The notes below the pieces were generated by a model that searched no databases, was not told where the DNA came from, and saw only the letters and a list, made by a program, of their open reading frames with translations. Source: Spodoptera frugiperda (Eukaryota; Arthropoda; Insecta; Lepidoptera; Noctuidae). From it: 64,000 nucleotides of DNA. The DNA lies in NCBI RefSeq assembly GCF_023101765.2, contig NC_064216.1:7381545-7445544 (forward strand), given 5' to 3'. This document shows positions 14,148-26,617 of this stretch, piece after piece. Each line of letters opens with the position of its first letter. The stretch's first letter is position 1. A program made the position numbers and the translations under genes.

Positions 14148-14231
14148 AAAAATTTATTCTTACGTCTAATATTAATATTAATAATATTAAAAAATTTATT
14201 CTTACGTCTAATATTAATATTAATAATATTT
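14148..14231. repeat. 42-bp tandem duplication
   Basis: A 42-bp unit beginning 'aaaaatttattcttacgtct' and ending in alternating 'attaat' repeats occurs twice head to tail (14,148-14,189 and 14,190-14,231). The copies are essentially identical, indicating a recent duplication. Confidence 0.85.
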
Positions 14232-14272
14232 AAACTTTAAAATACATATCTTCTATATTTATCAGAAGGCGC

Positions 14273-14343
14273 GACGTCACCGCGTCTACGCACACTGCTC
14301 ATGATAAAGAGTCCCCTTGTGACTCGAAACTAGTAGAGCTTTT
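14273..14343 (-). mobile_element. Family E foldback element, internal part
   Basis: The plus strand reads 'cgtctacgcacactgctcat', 'gataaagagtccccttgtga' and 'ctcgaaactagtagagctt'. This is the reverse complement of the core of the complete element at 23,732-23,873. The 20-bp terminal repeats of that copy are not recognisable here. Confidence 0.65.
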
Positions 14344-14344
14344 C

Positions 14345-14385
14345 AATGGTTTATGTAAATATATTGAATATTTACGTAAACCATT
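14345..14385. repeat. 18-bp inverted repeat (hairpin)
   Basis: The left arm AATGGTTTATGTAAATAT (14,345-14,362) pairs with the right arm at 14,368-14,385 with a single mismatch and a 5-base loop. It directly abuts the family E fragment and may be part of that insertion. Confidence 0.8.
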
Positions 14386-15545
14386 TTTTTTAAACGGTTT
14401 TATTTAGTTTGACCTGTTTGTTTGTTTGGGTCAAGTAATTGGCAATTAATCCCCTTTCTGATTATCGATCGACCTGATATTTGGTGCACACTCTAAATCT
14501 TGAAGACCATACAATACAAGCCCATTAAAATCGTTCAACATAAAAATATATGTATTACTTGTTAAATAATTTACATCTACTGATCCTCCACCGACTGAAT
14601 AAAAGGTTATGACACTCTTATACAACTCATTAAAGTTCGAGACTAAAAATATCAACCTATATAAAAACTGATCCACTTTTCCCCCAATTTTACGGACCAC
14701 CAGCCATTTCTTTTAATGGTAATTGCTGTACAAACCACATAATTTCTTCTGCTAAAGTTCGTGATCAGTTTAATATAATTACACCTTAAAATGGTGTGCT
14801 TATAATCAATTTAAGAGACACTCGATACAGTCTTAATGAAGGGCGCGGTATGCAGTCGAAATGACATCATTAATGTTGCAACAATGTTGAAGATATAATA
14901 ATTAATTATTATTGGAAAGGAGTTCAGTTTTTCTTTAGTTTAGTAACGATGTGAAGAACTGTAAGATGGATTGATTGAATCATTGGTTTTGATGTATCCA
15001 GTATAAATAATTCGACAATTTACCACTCGAGTAAAAACAAAACGGTTTAATAATTACCTACGAAATTCAGTAAGTACAAACCTTATGATACAAACTGAAC
15101 AAAACTTATCAATAAATTGTCAAGCAAATACAGTAAAGGAAGTAAATTTCAGTACAGTTAAAATTAACGTGTGGGAAATACTCGTATCCTTATGTAACTC
15201 GCACTTGATAAAAGATAGGATGTAAAGATAAAAGATAAAAATTGCAGTATCCGCATCCGCCATCTTGGTTTATTATGAACGAGCGGAACTTGGGCCCTGA
15301 GAACATATATTTTGACCTACTTTATTGTTATTTATAATCACGGAATAGGTTCGTCAAGTTCTTTTTTTCTCATTTTGGACATTTAAGGAGATCGATAAAA
15401 AAGAATTCGTTAAAGTTTATGTGATAGTAGACAAATAAAGAAAAAAATCTGCTTACAGGTTTTAATTAACACCCTGACATTATAAGTTAAATAAAAGCTT
15501 GTAGTTTCAATACAAACCACGTGAGACAGCTAAAGTTCGACACCA

Positions 15546-15722
15546 ATGCATCGGCCCAACCGGAGTGATACCACGGCCTTACAGAAAACCGGCGTGAAAC
15601 AACGCTTGCGTCGTGTTTCCGCGTGTGAGTAAGATTATAAGCCCAATACTCTCCCAATACCGTCTTTGATTGCTTACCATTGGGTGATTCGTGTGCTCGT
15701 TTATCCTCTTATACTATAAAAA
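15546..15722 (-). repeat. Family B repeat, partial
   Basis: The plus strand shows 'aaccggagtgataccacggc', 'aaccggcgtgaaacaacgct' and finally 'tgctcgtttatcctcttata'. These match the copy at 33,960-34,255 in the same orientation. The segment between the 'ctcccaatac' region and the 'gtgctcgttta' end is deleted. Confidence 0.75.
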
Positions 15723-18710
15723 GAAAAAATACCTTATTTTCAAACAAATTCCAAAAATGAAGAAGAAAATAGATAGAGAAAGCATATAAAACTTTATTAA
15801 AGAATACAACCTTTGAATGCACCGACGTAACTCGCAAACATAAAAACGTTCAACGTGAAAACAATCTAAAACAAATAACTGCTCGTTTTCTATCAACCGC
15901 TTACGGTAGCGATGACTGTCGCGGCACGTGCGCTGGCGCAACTCTGGACAATTGGCGTGAGGTTGCCTAATGCTCTGATGATACATCCAACTAATAACTA
16001 TGAACAGACGTAAATTATAGCCGAGTTATTATTACAGAGACATGAAATGATGAAGTAGGTATTTTAATACTTTTATGAAACATGAGATATTTTTATGGCA
16101 AAATAAAAATTTTCGAGCTGTCGGACTAAGCGAGAGGCCTTTTTTCACCAGTCTCCCAACTGGTGTAGTGCAGATAATTGTATATTAGTATTGAATGGAA
16201 CTTCAGATCACACTTTGAGACATAGTTCCTTAATTGACTTTTACGACCCTCGCAGGAAGACTAGGAAGAGTATGGACAAGCGTATTCTTAAGAATCACGG
16301 CATGACCTTTGTTCCTTCACATTCAACCACAGATTGTTAACATTTAATCCTCAAAGCAAAGATAGGGTTTTCTTCTCGCCAGTATTTCATATACTCAACT
16401 AGATAATGACTCCTGAATTCCATTAAACCATATCAACCACTACCACTGTCATTTATCAACTAACCAGACGTTAAAAAAACATGAAATGCGCATTAAATAT
16501 GACATTCTCATTAACAATGGTAGTCACGATTATCTTTGACAAAATAGGCTTTTTAAATTAGGAACTAAAAGCATAGATATCAATATCAGTTAGTCAAGGT
16601 TGTCGTCCAATTATATTACTGGATCAAAGTGATTGCTGCGCCTACGCAACGGCCGTGGCTTTGTCTTACAGTAGTGACATCTCTTTTACAACAACTCTTG
16701 CAGTTCCAGCTCACTGGTTTCTTTCATAATGTTAATTCAATTATGCTTTTTGATTTCGTTTTTCAGGTTTTTGTTCGATTCGATAAAATCTAGATAATTT
16801 TGTGTTGCATTTTCATAATTTCATATTTTTTCTGGACTTATTTTGTGATTTGTTCAGAATAATTTACTGTGTGCGTACTTCTGATTGGTTGTTCTAGTTT
16901 TTAAGAATAGGATTCTAGTTTAGAAGAAATAATAAGTGGATTATTTATTACTTTAGAATATTTTTATTAGGGTTGTCAGTCGTTTGATCAATAAATAGGT
17001 TAAGAATCATTGATACACCAGAGCATGAAACTCATTCGAGAACGTTATTCACATCAAATCATCTAACCCGCTAGCTGGCGACTAGAATATTATGATCGTA
17101 ATCAAGGTCTCCTCAACAAAAAATGGACCAGAAAATGACGCCACTTAAAAAAATAACATGTCATCTAATCATCCGAATCACATCCTTATCTTGTGTAACA
17201 TCACACATTAATTTATACGCAAAAACAAACTAAGATATCTGCCCAAAAAAATTATAAAAAAGACTACATCAATCACGAGACGACATTGTTGTTCGCAAAC
17301 ATTAATATAATTTATCTACAAAGAATTTACTACGTAACAAAATTTTAGATGACAATTTGACAACCGGACTGTACATTTTTCAAGCACGAACGAGCATTGA
17401 ATGGTTAGAGGTTGCGTAATTAACGAATTTTGCCGACAAATTGCGAGTTAGGCTTCGTAGAAATTGCGCCCACCTTTATCTGCTCTATTTACTTACGATA
17501 ATGTTTCGCAAGCTTACGCACAGACCTTTGGTGTCTGTAACATCGAGACGTGATCCTGCGAATAACTGAATCGGATCTGTTGCGTACTATTCGGTGTACA
17601 CTTGCGGACACGGTTCAGTGGTGATGTTATTTTTGTGAATTATCTAATGTTAGATAATATTTTTTTGTTACCTAATTTGAAAAGCTCCGTGGCCCTGTTA
17701 AAGAGGCCTATGTTAACCAGAAGAAGAAATCGGGTCGATTATAAACGACATGAACAATGTTTGACGAGAGATAACATTAAAATAACTTTTTGAATTCATG
17801 AAACTCTTGCAACACTTTTCAATTTTCTATACTAGTACTTGTTGCCTTGCAATATACCCGTAGACAACTATAAATATTGAACTTCTATATACATCGTGTT
17901 TTTTCATAATTATTATACTTGATCAGTATTACCAATGCGTAATGTTTTAATAATTAATTAGTACAACACCTGACTTCAACAAAAAGGGAATACCGCAATA
18001 TCATAACTCTTTCTTATAATATTCTTCCATATCATAGGATTCTATGACTTGGAAGACAGAAAAGTCAATGCAATCTGATTGATTTACGACCTATTGTATT
18101 AATAATGACACAACTCGGAAATGTGTCACTATTTATGGCCTCATTTGTAATGGCGTGCTTTATTGGACAATGTCTTGCTAGCCACTCGAGGGTGGAATAA
18201 TCTGAATTCCTAATACGCTTTGATATTTCTCGCACATGAATTTAAATGAAATATGAATAGGATGCCTTCCGTATTTGGTCATTATTGCTGAATGAAATTA
18301 TGATTCACTTATGAGTTTATGAGTCAGGGTTTTTTTCAAAACTTGTGACGTTTATAGACCTCGGAATATATGACTACTAAGAATAAAAATTCTTGGATTG
18401 TCGTAGAACAAAAGAGTTTCAAATGAAAACAATTTAAAATAATACATATGTTTATTGCAAAACATATCTTATAAACATGCTAACAAAGACTAACCAAACA
18501 ATATCTTTAGATGATGCTATAGATTTGATATGCTTATATAAAAAGAACATGTTAGCGAGCGAATTGATTGATGATTTTATTAGCAACATAAATATTAATG
18601 ATCCTCTTACTGGCTACAACGTGACTCATTGAGAGAAATGTGATGTTGTTCTAACACAACCTGTCACTAAGTCCACACCAACATTGATCTTTGATCCTTA
18701 CTTCTGGTTA
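15723..18710. other. AT-rich non-coding DNA, no gene seen
   Basis: No protein-like frame with splice support and no repeat partner was noticed. Short open frames at 15,714-15,986 (minus) and 17,602-17,793 (plus) look like chance. Confidence 0.4.
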
Positions 18711-18828
18711 CCGGGCTCCGGCACAAAGCAAGACTTCTCCCACAGGGAACGAACGGGATTGAACGGGGTAGTTTTTACTCAAACACTCTCTCCCACTTCA
18801 CCCAAGGCGGGAGAAGTCATTGGGAAAT
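18711..18828 (+). repeat. Family A repeat, diverged copy
   Basis: It contains 'ccgggctccggcacaaagc', 'gggtagtttttactcaaaca', 'cacccaaggcgggagaagtc' and 'attggg'. The head is lost and the middle is rearranged, but order and spacing follow family A. Confidence 0.7.
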
Positions 18829-19984
18829 CCTTACTTCTAAACTCTATTGTCTACGTTCAGTTTAGTATAGTGTACAGGGGTTTTAGTCCTGAAATATGCC
18901 TAACAACATAACAACATATATACCGTTAACTGCAGACAAGCAAAATATATTTTGCACCACTCCCAGCTACTCTTTAGACGGATGTCTTGAGACCCTATTA
19001 AATTACGGAACATTAGATAGAGACCTCTGAAGCGCTCTTATGGTTGAAAAGCATGACCCAAAATAAAGAAGACCCTTAGTTAAGTAGTGGACTATCATAT
19101 CACCGGCTATTGAAGATGAAAGGAATCTAAACAATTTCCATCTATTTGATCTTAATGTTAACTATACAGTAGACTGTTCCAAATCACTGGTATTACCAAC
19201 GTTATCTTTGCATATTCACAAACTACCACAGAAAACATGTTGAACAGTAATTGTGCAGTAATAATAGATATTACAAAAACATTACTATCGTCCAGAGAAA
19301 CTCGAGCAGGTATCGATAGTCCAGTAGATAGCGAACTTGGAATACAACAGAAAATGGCCACAGATGATTATAATAAATGGGTCTTTTACAGAAATTATTG
19401 CAATTTATTGCCGTTTCGCCGGCCGATTTAATATTAGACTGGACTATAGAAACGTCTGATTAATAATTGCCTAATAAATTTCAGTAATACATCACTGAAG
19501 TTGACTTGGCTCACGATGGTCGTACGTCAAAAAATGCTTCTAAGTAGCCGGATGAAATACTGTTAAATTGTTTTACTACGCCAGTGAAGAACGTTTAACT
19601 TGAATGAAATGTGCTCCGAGGGTAATTTCGTGATCAAAGATTAAGTCAATCACTCGGATGAATTAAGATCGTGTTTTGTTTTAAATGTCTTTTAAAGGAT
19701 CAGGTTGCCATTTGTACAAGTCAGGAGACTAATTTTAAATGCTTTATAATCAAAATAAAATCTTGATTTGAAGGTTTTTAGAGGAGAAGATATCTTGTTT
19801 TTTTATTATAGTAATATAGGAAGGCTTCTTTTGATGTTGTAGGTATGCAGGGTAAAGTAAATTAATCAGGCAAGAGCAATACGTTAATTTATTTACGATT
19901 CGGCGTGAACTTGCAACAAGACTACAGGATACAGCGGGTGACCGTTATCGTTATCAGTAATTCAACAAGGCACAGAATGTGGTG

Positions 19985-20175
19985 CGCGCTCGACAGAAGG
20001 CTTAATAAAGTATTCGAGCAGATGTAAATGGAACACGGAGCGGCCCCGAGGCTAGGGCGGGGCCCGAACAACACTTTCATATTATTACGACCGCATAGCA
20101 CGCACACAGCCACACCGCACCCACACACACACACCCGCGATTAGATCGCAGCGGACATGCGCACGCGCACGCGAT
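19985..20175. other. GC-rich island with CA-rich tract
   Basis: It holds 'gagcggccccgaggctaggg' and 'cggggcccgaac', then a CA-rich stretch (20,100-20,140) and 'gcgcacgcgcacgcgatcc'. It contrasts sharply with the AT-rich surroundings. No coding frame is convincing; a regulatory island or unmethylated promoter-like sequence is possible but unproven. Confidence 0.35.
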
Positions 20176-20368
20176 CCAACCACTTTCAATGATTCGTTAG
20201 CGAAATCATTAGGAGATGTAATGTCGGCGCATTGTAATACGTGTTTATGGTTATTTAAATGATTTATTTTTATTGATTGTTTTTGCCTTGTTGCGAGACA
20301 GAAAGTAATGATGGTCGTATGAATAAGGCTACTATTATTGCGAAGGTGATCGTTGCTACTAAGTTATT

Positions 20369-20563
20369 TCAACGTTTGGTAATGGAATCTGTTACGAGAA
20401 AATGAGTTGTCAAGTGGGTTATGTAGGGACATTCATCAATTCGGACGGTCGGGTCGTGTGTAGACAAGTTTAGCTGTTGCCTGTCTGCTGGTGACTGATG
20501 GGCACTGACCGGATAGCCTCCATGGCCACAGGATTGCTCATTCGGTACTAGAATTTCGATCAC
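20369..20563 (-). other. Candidate orphan coding segment, unidentified
   Basis: I do not recognise this. The minus-strand frame is open for about 64 codons. Its middle is rich in His, Ser, Pro, Asp and Gln and contains two Cys, unlike the Ile/Lys/Phe-rich chance frames nearby. Possible splice signals at either end are weak. It could be an exon of an unseen gene or a chance open frame. Confidence 0.18.
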
Positions 20564-23500
20564 CGATTTACTTCGTGTCTTTTCAGTGTGTAATCAGATT
20601 CAAACGGCTAAATAGAATTATTTATTTATTAATGATCAAGGAATATTGAATGTGGTTTAAAATGAAAAACTACCTCACATAAAGGACTAAATTTTAAAAG
20701 AGCACTTATCTTGCATAATATGAATAGAACGGTATAAGGATACCCCCTAGTGCGATATAAACCTTAGGGCGTACTTAAAGACCACTCCTCAATTGCTAAG
20801 GTTTGTCAGGCAACAAGGAACAGTGATAAATCAGATCATTTTTTATTATGCCTTGTTTACAGAGTGGTCGCAAGTTTAGCAACTAGAACAATGGATCTCG
20901 GTTTCAAAGCCAAATAGACCAAACAGTAATTGGAATTTTTCAATTCCTCCGTCGATAAACTAGGCGCAAAGCAATAGACTCGCTCTACATTATATGGAAG
21001 TAATATCTGATGAAAATGGTAGAAGTTAAATGTACCTATCTCAGCTTATCCTACGGAAAAATAACAGTCATAATGTTATATTTAATTTAATGGTCTAAAT
21101 AACCCAGTTTTCTATTAAAATTTATCGCAAATCCTGCTTTGAAAGTGATACATTGTACGTAAGGCTAGTTAGTAGGTACTTACTTACGTCGACTGTCAAT
21201 CTCATCAATATTACAGGCTGGCAATGCGAGTGCTGACAGTATTGACATTTTATTAACATAGGATTGACAGTTTAGTTGATAGCCCTCGAATAAATCCTGT
21301 TTAATATTCACAAGTATTTCTTTAAGCCCTAATTAAGTTCTTGTTTGTGTTGTCAGTAACAAATAGACGTGTTTTTTCTGTATGAAGAGGGCCTAGTCTA
21401 ATAATAGTAGAACTTGCTGTTTCTAAGTTTCTTGTTACGTCCGTTTTCTGTCAAAAGAAATAAAAAACTAAAGTACACGCCCAAGAACAATTCATTACAA
21501 CTAGTGAGAATTTTCAAATTAAATTACCAAAAGAAGATTTCCAGTAATACAATAATACAAGAAACAAAGGCAGGTTCTCAATCTTACGATTCCCAAACCA
21601 ACAAACACAATTTTATTGTCTTGTACCACGTTTTTATTGGATCGCGAATTCACATTGCATCGCAAAAAAGTACAAAATCATATCCCAATAATTTTTACGT
21701 CTCATATTTGGGAACTGACACTCTTCCTTCTATTTGCACTAATCGAGCATTATTACGAATTAATGGCTTATTACCAGCAATAAAAGTGAGAAAATAATAT
21801 GGAAACTTATTTCGGACATACGGGAAAGGGCAAAACTTTAATCATGAAGGTATTATACCAAGTTCGATCATTCCTCGATACAATTGTCGCAAATGCTGGG
21901 TAATAAAATTTTACAATGGCAAAAGTACGGTTGATTGAACATTGAGATTCGAATCGAAAAAGTACCGTGTGTGAATCTCGAATTACTTTATTAGTGTATT
22001 ATGTTTGGGAACTCACAGTAACGTTTATTTCGATTCCATCCGACCGACTTTTACAAAACTAAAATTGGTGTCAATACAAAAAATCGGAAACGTTAGGGAA
22101 TGAGGAAAGAGTTCCGTTCTCAGTCCATTCTATGTTTCCAAAACTAATTAAACATTAAAAGCGACAAAACATTTACGTATTTACCTAAAAGCAAAAATAT
22201 GTGAGAGCATGAGAAATTGTCCGTAACATAAAACTTAATTTAATAACACCAACAAAGAGTCGTTCACACTCGTAAAAAATTAGCATGGAATACAGGATGC
22301 TCATATTATATTTTAATACTTTTTAACACTTAGTGCATCCACATTATGAACACATAAGGGAAATGTGGATACCTCAGGCGAGAATTACGAATATGGAATC
22401 GGCCTCATTTATAATTATTCCCAGAGGTGTGTGAACGCACTCCGAAACTTAAGGTGTCGTTCAGACGAGTGATATTGCACCTCTTTGTCGGCGATCTGAC
22501 TGTCTTCTTCGCGCCAACCCCATTCATTAAGTTCGCATGTCCGTCGGACGGCGCGATTATTGCAATTATTTAAATTCACACCTTTGAAATACGAAAAAGC
22601 CTCTTTTTACATTTAATGTTTCGTAAGCGTAAGGAAATGACGTCTCATTCGAAAGGTGTAATTAGGGACAACCTTGGGGTTCAGGGTTGTGCCGGATTTA
22701 TGCGCTTCTGACACGGTGACGCGTTAATTGTGAGATGTTTCGACATTATATTGTGCGACTTTAATTGGTGCCGATATTTACATTGTGCCTAATAGGAACA
22801 TCGCTTACTTACATGGGTGGTTGACTCATTGTTTTGTAAAGAGATCCGCAGCTGCGCGCGCTTTGTAATTGCCGCGAAAATTTCTGCATAAAAATATTTT
22901 CTTGAATACTTTTCCTTTGTTGGACCTTTAAATTAGTTATTATTTACATAATACATAATTGTATGTATATTTCAGTTCTTCTCCGAATACTTTAAAGAGG
23001 TATAAAATAGCTGTTAAGAATATTTTGTCTGAAACCGTTGCCTGTGATCCTTCAGGATGAAAAAATAGTTTGTAACGAATAAACGTCCTGTCTACCTTGA
23101 ATCCTTAACAAATTGTACTCGATACTTCATCCCTCTATCTGACGCATTACGTAATGTTCCGGCAGATATCTAAACAGGCCTGGGGCGATATTGAAACTTC
23201 CTTGTTTTAAGCCTAAAGCTTTTCGATAAATACATCAGAGCCTATAAGACGGGGCAGATCAAATATCGGGCCGCTTTCCGTATTGCTAGCAAGATTAGAC
23301 GATTTGATCAATGACTGGGATGAATGTTGCATTGGAAATGTCTATGTAATGTCCCAGGTTGTATAAGTTTGTGTTAAACAGTTTTGAATAATAGATAACA
23401 TTTGTTCTACGTGTCCTCTTCTCTTTAAGAATAATAATCTTTTAGAACTTAAATCATGTAATACAAAACTAATCTCGTTATTATTTCTTGTATAATTATA

Positions 23501-23731
23501 CATCTACAACATACATAAAATGTAGGATAGATAGATCCGTACGCAAATATTCATATAATTGCCTCAATCCTGTTATAGGTACATTAGAATTTTGAACGAG
23601 TTTCATATTGCAATGAGTCATACACCTGATAGTATTCTAGTTGTACTAGCATTAATTGTTGCTTTGTGACATGAGTACATTAAAGTATCTATGAACGTGC
23701 ATAGATACCTATTTAAGATACTGTTTTAACT
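20564..23731. other. AT-rich non-coding DNA, no gene seen
   Basis: The plus-strand frame at 21,414-21,797 (127 codons) is Lys/Asn/Ile/Ser-rich and shows no family resemblance, so I do not call it a gene. A GC-richer patch at 22,440-22,740 carries a 54-codon open frame on the minus strand (22,408-22,569) with no support. Confidence 0.4.
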
Positions 23732-23873
23732 AAAAATCACGGTTTACTCACGTAAAATAATAGAGAGAAGCTCTGCTAGTTTCGAGTAACAGAGGGACTC
23801 TTCATCATGAGCAGCGAGCGCAGACGCGGCGTTGTCGCGGAGCCTACTAAAACTGAGTAAACCGTGATTTTTA
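23732..23873. mobile_element. Family E foldback element (MITE-like), complete
   Basis: It has perfect 20-bp terminal inverted repeats: TAAAAATCACGGTTTACTCA at 23,732-23,751 and its reverse complement at 23,854-23,873. They enclose a 102-bp GC-richer core with 'gctctgctagtttcgagtaa' and 'ggactcttcatcatgagcag'. At 142 bp it has no coding capacity. Partial relatives lie at 14,273, 28,167, 38,028 and 54,624. Small size plus perfect terminal repeats is typical of a DNA-transposon-derived MITE; a clear target-site duplication was not resolved. Confidence 0.8.
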
Positions 23874-25433
23874 GGTAATTTAGTATGTCTCACGATAGTT
23901 AAAATAAAAATAAGATACTGATGTCCAAAGAATTTATTAAACTCGCATATCTTAAAATTACAATTAACAACTCCACTGAAATAGCCCAACCTCGACGGAA
24001 GCCTGTCAAAAGTAGGAAATATCAAAAACGTCCTTTTAAAAGAGCCATTGTTCAACCACAGTTCCATACATTCAGTATTCCAGTGATGATGATCATTACT
24101 AAATTAATACATTCGTTTCTCTTCCAGACACTGGTGTTCATTGTTTTAACGACAAACATGACTCCAAAACTACTACAGTTGACATATTTTTTAATCACAT
24201 CAAATTATAATAGAACTAATTACATCAACAAACCCACTACATACAACAAGAATCCCTCAGAACATTCCAGAGAGACACCGAACATCCATATTAGGCTTCC
24301 GCATGCCCCCTATCTAGAGCTGCAAACTGGCCAAGTACCCTACCACCTTGGCCACACCCAGGCCGCTAACCCTTGTCGCAACCATTATGCACACACACAA
24401 AAGATGTGGTGGTATTGGTATTGGTCTAGTAAAATAGATGGCCACCCTTCCTTTCACTGGCAAGCGGTGCCACACTTATAGTTCAGACGTATTGATAGCG
24501 TTTATCGGTTGTTTGAATTTATATTGCTTATTTGTTGTTGTATAATGTTAGAGTTTTGGCTAAAATTAATAATAATTATTGAGAGTAGAAGAAAGAAGTG
24601 TGCGCATTGTCCTGAAAAAGTATGAATGTTAATTTGCTTTTCACGAAAATTAGATCGTTCTTTTCACTTTTCACAACTTGAATAGATTTTGACAAATTTT
24701 ACATATTTGATAGTCACAGACTTGTCAAAGTTTTCATTCATCATGAACCAATTCAGTAATTAATATAGTGCCATACTAGTAATTTTCGACACGGAAACAA
24801 CACGATACAAAATGATTACCTCAATCCGAAGTAAAATGTAAACCAATACATTTGCAACACGATTTAATTAAAGAATTAAATCTACTAACTATAATTTAGC
24901 CTAGAGGTATGTGCAACAGTTTGTACGTACTACTAGCGAATCTAAATCATACATTCTCGTGATTCTTGTCAGCGCCAATTAGCCAGCAGAATTCTATCTA
25001 ACGTATACTTTCAAACGTAAGGAAGCTGAGACTCCTCTCACATTTACCAATTATCCAACGCGTTATCGATAAGATTTTGTAAATAGAAGCTCATTATTTA
25101 CTTCCTTAGTGCAAATAAAATTACTAATTTCACTTTTATTTGAATGAGAAATTGATCATTGTTGTTTAGCTGAACTGATTTTCAGTGCTTATAAATAAAA
25201 CTTGTACACATAACATCTAACATACCATTGCAAGTTTGGTACTAGGTAAGACTTTAGGTATAAAACCAATTGGAAAAATAAGTAGCTTAATAAAACAAAG
25301 CTTATCGACACTATTTAATCAACCAAACCCAAAAGACAAAAAGGGCTCTAACCGAACACCATTCCAAATCTCAAGGCCGGCGTCCAAACTATAGATACGG
25401 CAGGCATCCAATAAGGTATCTATCCATATACTG
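23874..25433. other. Non-coding DNA with a possible unclassified repeat
   Basis: The 186-codon plus-strand frame at 23,921-24,481 runs through AT-rich sequence and then a distinct GC-richer stretch (24,260-24,480), with no recognisable domain. On the minus strand that stretch contains 'tggccaaggtggtagggtac', resembling a Pol III A box, but no matching B box was found. I read it as non-coding, possibly repeat-derived. Confidence 0.35.
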
Positions 25434-25545
25434 ATAACAGATAAGGCTGTCACCGGCGGGCGGTGGTCGGCGGTAAATATCCGCCGTGATATAGTGCGCA
25501 AGCGACGTCTACACCGGAGCCGCCATGTTGCCGGTGATAACGCAG
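25434..25545. other. GC-rich palindromic patch
   Basis: It includes the inverted repeat CGGCGG TAAATAT CCGCCG at 25,468-25,486, flanked by 'gtcaccggcgggcgg' upstream and 'ccatgttgccggtgataac' downstream; the flanks also pair partly. It could be a small foldback element or a regulatory island. Confidence 0.4.
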
Positions 25546-25852
25546 AAATTTTGCTTCTCGCGGATAACTGTGATAACAATGTATTCTGATGTAATATGCT
25601 GTAATGTTGTTTGAGTTCATGGTATAAATTCCATTCCAATAGTAGTTGTATGAGAAAGACATAATCAAACTAATCATTATTTTATCTGCAAACAAAAAAT
25701 AATGTTCATAACTGACCAAAGCTTTTCATATAGAGGGTTTTCTAGTCAATATGATAATTGGTGAAATGTGAATTCATTGTTTCAAGTACACCCATTGAGA
25801 ATCATCGTCATCAACAACAGCCCATTATGATGTCCTATCGCTATACTATGGT

Positions 25853-26010
25853 CTCTTTTTTTTAAGGGCGAAAATCATCCAATACCTTTTCCCGCCTTGG
25901 GTGTGGCGAAAGGAAGTGTCAGACTCTCACTGACTAAACACCACCCCGTTTCTACTCCCGCTTTTCGAGCCGGAACCCCGGTAAACCCGCTAGGTAGTCC
26001 GCAGCTCCGA
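25853..26010 (-). repeat. Family A repeat, near full length
   Basis: The plus strand runs from 'tcatccaatacc' through 'gtgtcagactctcactgact' to 'cgctaggtagtccgcagctc'. This is the full reverse complement of the family A head-to-tail order. Confidence 0.85.
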
Positions 26011-26224
26011 AATACTATGGTCACCTAGACTATTGCCTTCTATTACAAACAACACCAAACACAGCTCCATTAACCGCACCTAAAACCAATAAAACAAGTC
26101 AATTATTAATTAACACAAAAGAACGTGGTTACACACAATAAAGCAAGCCTTATCAAACACAATCGAAGTTGTGCAGTAACACAAGATGCAGGTGTACCCC
26201 ATCAATATCGAAATTGACCTACTG

Positions 26225-26325
26225 CGTTGACACTGCGCAGTGATAATCTTGTGAAATTAGAGCGGATTGGGCACGCTGCCGCCCGCGCGTGCGCAGTTGC
26301 GTGCGTACGTCTACCAGACAGCCTT
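26225..26325. other. GC-rich island with TGCGCAG motifs
   Basis: It contains 'actgcgcagtg' (palindromic) and 'cgcccgcgcgtgcgcagttg', then 'cgtgcgtacg'. The motif TGCGCA resembles NRF-1-type sites. No coding frame was found. Confidence 0.3.
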
Positions 26326-26542
26326 AGTTATTATTTAGAATTTAAATTTAAAGCCGAGTAATCCTTTTCAGTTTGCTTTTGAATGCGATCGTGTCGTAAC
26401 TGTCAAAGTTGATGGAATGCTTTGAAGGTATCTTATATTTAGGGTCTGTTATTTAGCATGTCTAGAGCTGTAATGTAGCGAAACATCATTAATTTGTAAA
26501 AATAAAATTGCTGATTTTTTTTCTTACAGTTTTTCCAAGTCA

Positions 26543-26617
26543 TTTTTTTTTTATGTTTAATGCGTCGACGTTGGGCCGCTATCTCGCCTGATGGTAAGTG
26601 ATGATGCGGTCTACGAT
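26543..26617 (+). repeat. SINE-like fragment ('cctgatggtaagtgatgat')
   Basis: A T-run is followed by 'ttgggccgctatctcgcctg' and 'atggtaagtgatgatgcggt'. This is a pattern frequent in lepidopteran Metulj-type SINEs, as I recall them. Only this short piece is present. Confidence 0.45.

Noticed and set aside
21414..21797. 127-codon plus-strand open frame
   Set aside because: Low-complexity Lys/Asn/Ser/Ile composition, no recognisable motif, no start context.
23921..24481. 186-codon plus-strand open frame
   Set aside because: Composition is that of AT-rich chance sequence (Lys, Asn, Thr, Ile) joined to a different GC-richer stretch. No domain, signal or splice support was found.
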